From NCBI RefSeq assembly GCF_900100945.1, contig NZ_FNCG01000006.1, positions 1 through 64,000 of the forward strand: a DNA stretch of 64,000 nt, written 5' to 3'. The first letter of the stretch is position 1; each line of letters starts with the position of its first letter. Shown here piece after piece: positions 57,517 through 64,000 of this stretch. The notes below the pieces were generated by a model. That model was given only the letters and a program-made list of their open reading frames with translations. It searched no databases and had not been told where the DNA came from. Position numbers and translations under genes: made by a program. Origin of the DNA: Mucilaginibacter gossypii. Its GTDB lineage: Bacteria > Bacteroidota > Bacteroidia > Sphingobacteriales > Sphingobacteriaceae.

Positions 57517-58491
57517 ATGAAACAACTTACAGAGTTACAGTTACTAATAAATGATGCAGTAGGCAAACTAAGCTATCCCGCTTACCCGGCCGATCTGTAT
57601 GAACCGATAAGCTATATTTTATCTATTGGCGGAAAACGTATGCGCCCTGCCCTGCTCCTGCTGGCCTGTGACCTTTTTGGCGGCGACGTTGACAAGGCTA
57701 TTGAACCCGCACTGGCTATAGAGGTATTCCATAATTTCACGCTGATGCATGATGATATTATGGATAAAGCCCCGCTCCGCCGTGGCAAAGCAACTGTGCA
57801 TGAAAAATGGAACGCCAATGTCGCTATCCTCTCCGGCGATGCCATGATGGTAGAAGCCAACCGCCTGATGATGAAGGTTGATGACAGCATTTTGCGTAAT
57901 GTACTTGACGTTTTTAACGATACTGCGACCGGCGTGTGCGAAGGCCAGCAAATTGATATGAGCTTTGAACAGCGTAACAATGTAAGTATTGAAGAATATA
58001 TCAACATGATCCGTCTTAAAACGGCGGTGCTGTTAGGTGGTACATTAAAAATCGGCTCCATCATTGGCGGTGCAGCTTTAACCGACGCAGACCTGATCGA
58101 TGCTTTTGGCGTAAACCTGGGCATAGCGTTTCAGCTACAGGACGACATACTGGATGTTTATGGCGATCCTGAAAAGTTTGGCAAGCAGGTTGGCGGCGAT
58201 ATCATCTCCAATAAAAAAACATTTTTGCTAATCAGGGCCCTTGAACTGACAAAAGGCAGCCAGGCACAAACGCTAAACCAATGGCTAAGTGCAGCTGAAT
58301 TTGACACTGCAGAAAAGGTTAAAGCTATAACCAACATTTACAACGAACTTGATATCAGGCAGCATGCTGAAAAAGCGATGCAAACCTATGCCGATAGAGC
58401 TTTCGTAGCCCTCGACGCTATTAATCTGCCCGAAGATCATAAACAATACCTGCGAGATTTTGCAGACGGCTTGCTGGTGAGGGAGAATTGA
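57517..58491 (+). CDS. polyprenyl diphosphate synthase
   Basis: A 324-residue all-helical trans-prenyltransferase. The first Asp-rich motif is DDIMD (79-83) after LMH, the second DDILD (209-213) after FQLQ. GGKRMRP near 38-44 is the usual basic substrate-binding segment. It makes a long isoprenoid diphosphate, such as the side chain of menaquinone. Chain length is not clear because the residues before the first motif (NFTLMH) do not settle it. Its start follows a palindromic repeat. Confidence 0.9.
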   Translation: MKQLTELQLLINDAVGKLSYPAYPADLYEPISYILSIGGKRMRPALLLLACDLFGGDVDKAIEPALAIEVFHNFTLMHDDIMDKAPLRRGKATVHEKWNANVAILSGDAMMVEANRLMMKVDDSILRNVLDVFNDTATGVCEGQQIDMSFEQRNNVSIEEYINMIRLKTAVLLGGTLKIGSIIGGAALTDADLIDAFGVNLGIAFQLQDDILDVYGDPEKFGKQVGGDIISNKKTFLLIRALELTKGSQAQTLNQWLSAAEFDTAEKVKAITNIYNELDIRQHAEKAMQTYADRAFVALDAINLPEDHKQYLRDFADGLLVREN

Positions 58492-58504
58492 TTTATATTT
58501 AAGG

Positions 58505-58894
58505 ATGAAGAAATTTTCACCCATCCTTATCATTTTAATGGTTTCATTAAGCGCTAAGGCGCAAAAACTTACGCCTCCGCATTTCCGTGGTGGCGATAAG
58601 GCATTTCATGAATTTTTAGATCAAAACTTAAAATGGCCAAAGGAGGTAAGCGGAGGAGAAGGCATTGTTACCATAAGCTTTTTTGTTGAAAATGACGGCC
58701 GTTTAACCGACTTGAAAGTTGTTAAAGGCATGAGTGAACCTTTTAATAAAGAAGCTTTACGGGTAATTTCTTTATCAAAAAAATGGATCCCGGCCATGCG
58801 CGACGGGCATTTTATTAAATCAAAATATTCCGTCCCCATACAATTTTATACCGTGCAGGATGTGCAAGTTTTAGATAGCGCAAAAGCTAATTGA
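58505..58894 (+). CDS. secreted TonB C-terminal-domain protein 1
   Basis: A 129-residue protein with a signal peptide (LMVSLSAKAQ, residue 20) and one TonB-C fold (GEGIVTISFFVENDGRLTDLKVV, ... KKWIPAM...YSVPIQF). It has no N-terminal anchor helix or Pro-rich arm of true TonB, so it is not an energy transducer. It is the first of three such genes around the M1 peptidase. Function unknown. Confidence 0.75.
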   Translation: MKKFSPILIILMVSLSAKAQKLTPPHFRGGDKAFHEFLDQNLKWPKEVSGGEGIVTISFFVENDGRLTDLKVVKGMSEPFNKEALRVISLSKKWIPAMRDGHFIKSKYSVPIQFYTVQDVQVLDSAKAN

Positions 58895-58930
58895 CCAATC
58901 ATCATAAATTTCACCAAGGAACAAAGGTCG

Positions 58931-59326
58931 ATGAAGAGAATCCTGTCCGCTGCGATGTTCATAATGGGAGCCCTAGCAACAAAAGCTCAAACAACTGATA
59001 CAACAAAGGCTAAAGACCCCGTATTTACATCAGTTGAGCAAGTTCCTGTATTTCCGGGTGGCCTCCAGAAGCTTGCCATACTCATTCATGAAAATTTTAA
59101 ATATCCTAAAGGAGATACAATTGAAGGCCGGGTATATGTTGTGTTTGTGGTAGAAAAAGATGGAAGTCTTAGCGATTTAAAAATTGCCAAAAGTTTATCC
59201 AAGGCTACAGATACGGAAGCGCTACGGCTTATAAAAATGACTTCCCCCTGGCAACCAGGCATGAGAGGGGGCCAGCCCGTAAGGGTTCAATATGCCTTAC
59301 CCATTAACTTTAAACGCAGCCATTAA
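58931..59326 (+). CDS. secreted TonB C-terminal-domain protein 2
   Basis: A 131-residue secreted protein (signal peptide ALATKAQ) with the same TonB-C fold (VEQVPVFPGGLQKL, VYVVFVVEKDGSLSDLKI, SPWQPGM, VQYALPINF). The N-terminal FPGG motif is shared with protein 3. It lies 36 bases after protein 1 and six bases before the peptidase gene. Confidence 0.75.
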   Translation: MKRILSAAMFIMGALATKAQTTDTTKAKDPVFTSVEQVPVFPGGLQKLAILIHENFKYPKGDTIEGRVYVVFVVEKDGSLSDLKIAKSLSKATDTEALRLIKMTSPWQPGMRGGQPVRVQYALPINFKRSH

Positions 59327-59332
59327 TATTCT

Positions 59333-60925
59333 ATGAAAAAAGCCATACTAATTTCAACTATATTCCTTTTTGCCGGATATGTTCGTGCCCAAACCCTCAC
59401 CTCAGGCGGAAAGCTTAAACCCGAGCAGGCCATTATGGATGTTCGGCATTATACAATCTCTCTTGTTGTGGATCCGGAGCAAAAAACCATTAATGGTTTT
59501 ACTACCATTGATGTAATCATGGCGAAACCAACCAGGGTTTTATTGTTTGACCTGTTAGATTCTTTAACTATCAGCAAGGTTTTAGTAAATGGCAAACAGG
59601 AAGCATTTGAATACAAGAATAACCTCATTACCATTAATACAGCCAAAGAGCTACCTGCCGGTAAAGCAAGCGTAAAAGTAATATATGGTGGCAAACCCCA
59701 TGTTGCCCGTAGGCCACCATGGGATGATGGTTTTATCTGGACCCGCGATTCAACCGGGCACCAGTGGATGGCTATCACTGCCGAAGGCACTGGCGGCAAA
59801 CTGTATTTCCCATGTAAAGACCATCCATCCGACGAGCCGAACGATGGCGTAGATATGTTTATCACTGTTCCTAAAAACCTCGTAGTTGCCGGGCCTGGAT
59901 TATTAAAAGGCGTAAGCAAGCAAAAGGGAACAGCGACATTTCATTGGCAAACCAAATACACCATTAACAATTACAGTATATTATTCAATGCAGGTGATTA
60001 TACCGTGGTAACCCGTCCGTATACTACTGTAGATGGGCATAATGTACCCATCCAGTTTTATGTATTAAAAGAGCATGCCTCTAAGGCCGAGCACCATCTT
60101 GATATCTTTGTAAAAACAATTAAAGAGCAGGAGAAATATTTTGGTGAATATCCCTGGGTAAAAGAAAAGATAGGCATAGTTGAAACTCCTCATCTGGGCA
60201 TGGAGCATCAAACCATGAATGCTTACGGTGCCAAATTTAAATACACCAAAGTTGGGGGCGAAGATTACGATGGCCTGATGCACCACGAATTTGGTCACGA
60301 ATGGTGGGGAAACAAAGTAACCGCCAAAGACTGGGCCGATTACTGGATCCATGAAGGCATCTGTACTTACGGCGATGCGCTGTATGTAAGGGAATTTGAA
60401 GGCGAGAAAGCTTATATCAAGTTCTTCCAAAACTCGGCACTCTCATTCGGCAATAAAATTCCGATTGTTATCGGGAAAGATATTGACGAAGAATCGGCTT
60501 ATAATGGAGATATCTATGGTAAAGCTGCTTTCTTTATGCATACGCTCAGGTATATTATGGGCGATAGCACTTTCTTCCCTACCCTTAAAAGTTTTGTTAC
60601 CGACCCACGTTATACTTACAGCAATTTGGCCAATACCGATGATGTGATGCAATATTTTAGCAAGGCTGCGGGTAAGGACTTGAAACCGCTATTTGATCTA
60701 TACATCTACTCAATCAATAAACTTGAAGTACATGTAAAAGCTCAGCGAGGCGATAAATACCAGGTTCAGTTGTTAAATATAGATATGCCCTTGCCTGTTG
60801 ACATTACAACTGACGGTGTTACCAAACGTTATACACTTGATAAAAAAGGCATCACCGTAACCAGCAAAACCATGCCGGTTATCGATCCTGATACTTACTA
60901 TTTAAAGAAACTGATCATCGAATAA
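59333..60925 (+). CDS. secreted M1-family metallopeptidase
   Basis: A 530-residue protein with a signal peptide (YVRAQ, residue 20). The N-terminal saddle domain is followed by the catalytic domain with LGMEHQTMNAYG replacing the usual GAMEN loop, HEFGH at 318-322 and the third zinc ligand Glu341 (WIHEG) 18 residues after the second His. The C-terminal helical domain of large M1 enzymes is absent, as in compact bacterial members. It should cleave N-terminal residues of peptides in the periplasm. It is flanked on both sides by TonB-C proteins with short gaps. Confidence 0.88.
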   Translation: MKKAILISTIFLFAGYVRAQTLTSGGKLKPEQAIMDVRHYTISLVVDPEQKTINGFTTIDVIMAKPTRVLLFDLLDSLTISKVLVNGKQEAFEYKNNLITINTAKELPAGKASVKVIYGGKPHVARRPPWDDGFIWTRDSTGHQWMAITAEGTGGKLYFPCKDHPSDEPNDGVDMFITVPKNLVVAGPGLLKGVSKQKGTATFHWQTKYTINNYSILFNAGDYTVVTRPYTTVDGHNVPIQFYVLKEHASKAEHHLDIFVKTIKEQEKYFGEYPWVKEKIGIVETPHLGMEHQTMNAYGAKFKYTKVGGEDYDGLMHHEFGHEWWGNKVTAKDWADYWIHEGICTYGDALYVREFEGEKAYIKFFQNSALSFGNKIPIVIGKDIDEESAYNGDIYGKAAFFMHTLRYIMGDSTFFPTLKSFVTDPRYTYSNLANTDDVMQYFSKAAGKDLKPLFDLYIYSINKLEVHVKAQRGDKYQVQLLNIDMPLPVDITTDGVTKRYTLDKKGITVTSKTMPVIDPDTYYLKKLIIE

Positions 60926-60946
60926 ATAAAGTACTACTATCTTAAG

Positions 60947-61375
60947 ATGAAACATGTCCTACTTATCGCATTTCTATTTGTAATGTTATTACCCGCCGTT
61001 AAAGCGCAGACAGCGAAGATAGACACCTCAGTTTATACCGAGGTTGAGCAACTTCCGGAATTTCCTGGTGGTGTTGAAAAATTTAAAGAGTATATATCGA
61101 ATACTATAAAAAAATCCCCACTTAAAGACCTGCCTTCAGGATTGGTCATTATTACCTTCATTATAGAAAATAATGGCAGTATAACCAATACCCATGTAAC
61201 CAAAGGGTTAACTTCTGAAACTGATTCGCTTGCCATCGACATAATAAAAAGAGGCCCTAAATGGAAACCGGCTCAGCAAAGCAGCAAAACCGTACGTTGC
61301 CTATACTCTGTACCTGTATTGTTTGGAAAAGGTAACGATATACCAGCCGTTGTAAAAAAGATAAAAGAGCGATAA
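60947..61375 (+). CDS. secreted TonB C-terminal-domain protein 3
   Basis: A 142-residue secreted protein (signal peptide LPAVKAQ) with VEQLPEFPGGVEKFKEYI and the TonB-C pattern VIITFIIENNGSITNTHV, KWKPAQ and CLYSVPVLF. It is 21 bases after the peptidase stop and ends just before a bidirectional terminator. Confidence 0.75.
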   Translation: MKHVLLIAFLFVMLLPAVKAQTAKIDTSVYTEVEQLPEFPGGVEKFKEYISNTIKKSPLKDLPSGLVIITFIIENNGSITNTHVTKGLTSETDSLAIDIIKRGPKWKPAQQSSKTVRCLYSVPVLFGKGNDIPAVVKKIKER

Positions 61376-61394
61376 TCGGAAATATCTGCAAAAC

Positions 61395-61428
61395 AAAAAA
61401 TCCCGATCAAAACTGACCGGGATTTTTT
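61395..61428. terminator. bidirectional terminator between TonB-C 3 and rpmA
   Basis: AAAAAATCCCG and CGGGATTTTTT are perfect 11-base arms around 12 bases. It serves the rightward peptidase operon and the leftward rplU-rpmA operon. Confidence 0.85.
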
Positions 61429-61451
61429 ATATCCTAATACTTGTTAACTGA

Positions 61452-61874
61452 TTATTCAGCTACAGTTTCTTCAGCAGCATCAGCAGCTTCTTCTTTTTTA
61501 GCTTTTGGTGCAGCAGCTTTCTTTGCTTTTGGAGCTTCTTCAGCAGCAGGAGCTTCAACAGCTACAGCTTCTTTTTTAGCTTTTGGTGCAGATGCAGCTA
61601 CTTCTTCAACTTCAGCAGCTTCAAACGGAACTACTGATACGTATGAACGATTATCAGCTTTCTTTTTGAAAACTACGATACCTTCAGCCAGTGCAAATAA
61701 AGTATGATCTTTACCAAGACCAACGTTTAAACCTGGATTGTGTTTGGTACCACGCTGACGAACGATGATATTACCTGCGATTGCTGGTTGACCACCGAAA
61801 ATTTTGATACCTAAGCGTTTGCTATGCGACTCACGACCGTTTCTTGAGCTACCGGCCCCTTTCTTATGTGCCAT
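61452..61874 (-). CDS. rpmA: 50S ribosomal protein bL27 with long C-terminal tail
   Basis: The first 85 or so residues are ordinary bL27 ([24 protein letters not shown], then [20 protein letters not shown]). It then has about 50 extra residues made almost only of Ala, Glu, Lys and Pro, with APKAKK repeated (total 140 residues against about 85-95 normally). The tail is likely unstructured and may bind RNA or ribosome partners. It follows rplU with a 49-base gap and shares its promoter. Confidence 0.95.
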   Translation of the reverse strand: MAHKKGAGSSRNGRESHSKRLGIKIFGGQPAIAGNIIVRQRGTKHNPGLNVGLGKDHTLFALAEGIVVFKKKADNRSYVSVVPFEAAEVEEVAASAPKAKKEAVAVEAPAAEEAPKAKKAAAPKAKKEEAADAAEETVAE

Positions 61875-61923
61875 TTTTTATTTCTTTTATGGAATTGCAG
61901 AACAACTCCGGTTCAACCTTTAA

Positions 61924-62232
61924 TTATAATGTAATACCGGTGATCTCAATTTTGGTAAATTGCTGACGGTGACCGTTTTTCTTTTTGTAACCTTTTCTTC
62001 TTTTCTTTTTGAAGATAATTACTTTATCACCTTTTAAATGTGACACGATCTTAGCCGATACTTTAGCACCTTTCAAATCAGAACCTAATTTGAATTTACC
62101 TTCGTTTTCTGCTAACAATACACTGTCAAATTCAATACTAGCGCCTTCATCGCCTTGTAACCTGTGTACAAAGATCTGCTGGTCTTTTGCAACTTTAAAT
62201 TGCTGTCCTGCTATACTTACTATTGCGTACAT
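61924..62232 (-). CDS. rplU: 50S ribosomal protein bL21
   Basis: A 102-residue protein with MYAIVSIAGQQFKVAKDQQI at the start and FKKKRRKGYKKKNGHRQ near the end, the typical bL21 RNA-binding tail. It is the first gene of the rplU-rpmA operon, preceded by a good promoter (62265-62295). The gene order is standard. Confidence 0.97.
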   Translation of the reverse strand: MYAIVSIAGQQFKVAKDQQIFVHRLQGDEGASIEFDSVLLAENEGKFKLGSDLKGAKVSAKIVSHLKGDKVIIFKKKRRKGYKKKNGHRQQFTKIEITGITL

Positions 62233-62264
62233 GTTTGTTAAATATTGTTTTAAATTTCGAGGTG

Positions 62265-62295
62265 CAAATATAGGGATTGATTATTTAATAAACAA
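62265..62295 (-). promoter_or_regulatory. promoter of rplU-rpmA
   Basis: On the minus strand TATATTTG (62265-62272) is a full -7 match, and TTG (62293-62295) lies exactly 20 bases upstream as the -33 element. The -7 box ends 32 bases before the rplU ATG. This is the best promoter in the window. Confidence 0.75.
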
Positions 62296-62307
62296 CATCC
62301 CGATATT

Positions 62308-62814
62308 TTATTTTTTACCACGATTCTCTACATCAGTTAGTTTTTTTTGAATCTCGGCTATCAACCTTTGATTAGCGTCAATCAGTTTAGGATTGCCAAA
62401 ATAATCGGTATCAAAGATCACACGCTTGGTTTTTTCTTTGTATTTGAACTCAATAATGTACCGAACAGCTTTTCCATCAGCAACTTTCGACGTATCACCC
62501 GTTTCCTTCGACGGAAAATCCCAGAAACCCAGGTCGGCAGCTTTACGGTGCAGGTATAACAGGTCATCTTTAGTTAAACGCAAATGCTCTTTAACCAACG
62601 AATCGCGCCTGTCAAGGTATTGGAACATACCTGTACGTGAATCGTATTTATTTACAAGGCTATCCTTATGACCATACTGAAAACTGATCGATTCGAAATC
62701 AACGAAGCGGTATGGCGCATTCTTAATCATCATGCCATAATAATACACGCAGTACAGTATAAACGGCACCACAACAGTCATGATCAGAAATACTTTTTTT
62801 AAACGGGGAGACAT
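62308..62814 (-). CDS. membrane-anchored protein of unknown function
   Basis: A 168-residue protein with one N-terminal membrane helix (FLIMTVVVPFILYCVYYYGM, about 9-28) and a soluble domain (KDDLLYLHRKAADLGFWDFP, VRYIIEFKYKEKTKRVIF) that resembles small periplasmic domains of Bacteroidota. No family is recognised. It is upstream of rplU on the same strand, with an independent promoter for rplU between. Confidence 0.6.
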   Translation of the reverse strand: MSPRLKKVFLIMTVVVPFILYCVYYYGMMIKNAPYRFVDFESISFQYGHKDSLVNKYDSRTGMFQYLDRRDSLVKEHLRLTKDDLLYLHRKAADLGFWDFPSKETGDTSKVADGKAVRYIIEFKYKEKTKRVIFDTDYFGNPKLIDANQRLIAEIQKKLTDVENRGKK

Positions 62815-63222
62815 ATATAATTATTGAGTTATTGAATTAGTGAATTATTGTTTTTTCATCATGTAATTGCGAGGTACGAAGCAATCACGAACTATACAGA
62901 GCGATTCTATATCAGAGACTATCAACAGCTATAATTTATAGGTGTTAATGAACTGCATTCGGTCGGCTGTCTTCGTTTCTTATAATGCCATAATTATAAA
63001 TTGATTATTAATGCTTTTTTTCTATCTACAAACTTGGGCGTTGCCTGCGGCCCGGGCTTTCCGTTACAAGTCCTCACCTTTCCTGCCCGCAATCCCAGCC
63101 CGCGCTGTGGGCTTTTCACTACAATCCCTAACGCGGCCATACGCGCCAGCTCTAAAATATATTTTCCCATCATCACTGCTTTTTGGGATTTACCCTATAG
63201 TTCTTCGCAATGACGGCATACT
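62815..63222. repeat. dispersed-repeat region
   Basis: No gene. Two motifs mark it: ATTGCGAGGTACGAAG near 62867-62882, and its diverged inverted partner TTCTTCGCAATGACG near 63201-63215. Between these, a GC-rich segment (about 63030-63150) has a composition unlike the AT-rich flanks. Such ends recur around small repeat elements in Sphingobacteriaceae. Small open frames here (for example 63001-63241) look like artefacts of the GC-rich segment. Confidence 0.5.
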
Positions 63223-63999
63223 TTATTCTCTTATTATTTGAGTACCTACCTCTTCTCCTTCCCACTTGCTCACAACGGCTGTTGCCATTGCATTGCCTAA
63301 TACGTTTGTGGCCGAACGTCCCATATCCAACAACGGATCGATACCTATTAGCAAAAACAAGCCGGCTTCGGGGATATTAAACATAGCCAACGTACCTGCT
63401 ATAACCACGAGCGAAGCCCTTGGCACACCCGCCACACCTTTACTGGTAAGCATCAGCACCAATAACATGGATAACTGGTGCCCGAATGAAAGATGAATAT
63501 CATATGATTGCGCCAGAAACAATGATGCAAAGGTCATGTACATCATGGAGCCATCCAAATTAAATGAATACCCCAATGGCAATACAAAGCTTACTATTTT
63601 ATTACTGCAGCCAAAGCGCTCCAGCTCTTCCAGCACCTTTGGATAGGCCGCTTCGCTCGTTGAAGTACTAAATGCGATCAGCATGGCGTCTTTAATTCTG
63701 TTAATAAGTCTGAATACCGGCTTTCTCAATACAATATACCCGGCCAATATAATTACCGACCAAAGTACGATGAGCGAAAAATAAAACTCGCTGATAAAAA
63801 TACCGTACGTTGATAGTACGCCTATTCCCTGCTTGGCCACTACGGCGGTTATGGCACCAAATATGGCTAAAGGGGCCATTTTCATTACATAACCGGTAAT
63901 CTTCATGATCACATGTGCAAAGGCATCCATTGCTTTGACCACTATTTTGCCTTGTTCGCCTATCGCTGCTGTCGCTACGCCAAAAAATAAAGAGAACAC
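63223..63999 (-). CDS. dicarboxylate:cation symporter (DctA/GltP type), C-terminal part
   Basis: The last 258 residues of a sodium- or proton-dependent dicarboxylate/glutamate symporter; the N-terminal half is outside the window. The reentrant-loop motif AFSTSTSEAAYP, the SFNLDGSMMY segment, SKGVAGVPRAS and DMGRSATNVLGNA are the substrate- and cation-binding signatures. It would import C4-dicarboxylates or acidic amino acids. It ends next to the dispersed-repeat region. Confidence 0.92.
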   Translation of the reverse strand: MFSLFFGVATAAIGEQGKIVVKAMDAFAHVIMKITGYVMKMAPLAIFGAITAVVAKQGIGVLSTYGIFISEFYFSLIVLWSVIILAGYIVLRKPVFRLINRIKDAMLIAFSTSTSEAAYPKVLEELERFGCSNKIVSFVLPLGYSFNLDGSMMYMTFASLFLAQSYDIHLSFGHQLSMLLVLMLTSKGVAGVPRASLVVIAGTLAMFNIPEAGLFLLIGIDPLLDMGRSATNVLGNAMATAVVSKWEGEEVGTQIIRE

Positions 64000-64000
64000 A

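Noticed and set aside
63001..63241. Two 70-76 codon plus-strand frames
   Set aside because: They lie in the GC-rich dispersed-repeat segment and have no start region or family.
1..64000. CRISPR arrays, rRNA genes, riboswitches
   Set aside because: No regularly spaced direct repeats, no rRNA sequence and no recognised riboswitch core were seen on either strand.

Overview
The window looks like chromosome from a Bacteroidota bacterium of the family Sphingobacteriaceae, most like Mucilaginibacter or Pedobacter. The reasons are a SusC/SusD pair with a hybrid two-component regulator, many secreted glycoside hydrolases, stand-alone TonB C-terminal proteins, TAnnTTTG-type promoter boxes and a general lack of Shine-Dalgarno sequences. 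The genus is an inference from gene content, not from a database search.

Bases 1-25,350 are a polysaccharide utilization locus. On the minus strand run HTCS regulator, SusC, SusD, a GH3 enzyme, a clan GH-A hydrolase and a GH10 xylanase. On the plus strand run GH3, a TolB-like gene, a TIM-barrel isomerase, a GH5 endoglucanase, a Gfo/Idh/MocA dehydrogenase, an MFS transporter and a DUF1080-isomerase fusion. Together they could bind, cut, import and oxidise a plant beta-1,4-glycan; the dehydrogenase plus DUF1080 enzyme suggests a 3-keto-glycoside route. The locus is decaying. An IS4-type transposase end sits against a GH10 gene that has lost its second half, a second GH10 survives only as a C-terminal scrap, and two genes carry in-frame stops (a TGA at 18,014 and a TAA at 25,922). 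A serine-recombinase C-terminal fragment abuts a tRNA-Leu gene at 27,451-27,530, which suggests that the left part of the window is an old integrated island whose right edge is the tRNA.

Bases 27,450-32,800 are backbone and small genes: tRNA-Leu, hscB, two small unknown proteins, a carboxylesterase divergent from a Nudix-fold (NrtR/AraR-like) regulator with a 25-bp palindrome between them, two VOC proteins and a small unknown protein.

Bases 33,230-49,550 are an exopolysaccharide locus: a response regulator, a priming sugar transferase with an N-terminal pseudo-receiver domain, a short TolC-like protein, a Wzc-like co-polymerase with a degenerate kinase site, a Wzy-like polymerase, an acetyltransferase, a Wzx flippase and five glycosyltransferases. 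In the middle, on the opposite strand, is a partner-switching module (receiver-PP2C phosphatase, STAS protein, HATPase protein, small membrane protein) that probably controls the locus.

Bases 49,630-64,000 are mainly housekeeping: PBP1C, a PolB-like exonuclease, a fused peptide-type ABC ATPase, a VapBC-like toxin-antitoxin pair, RNase R, a polyprenyl synthetase, three small TonB C-terminal proteins around an M1 metallopeptidase, ribosomal proteins bL21 and bL27 (bL27 with a long Ala/Lys/Glu tail), a membrane-anchored unknown protein, a dispersed-repeat region and the end of a dicarboxylate symporter gene.
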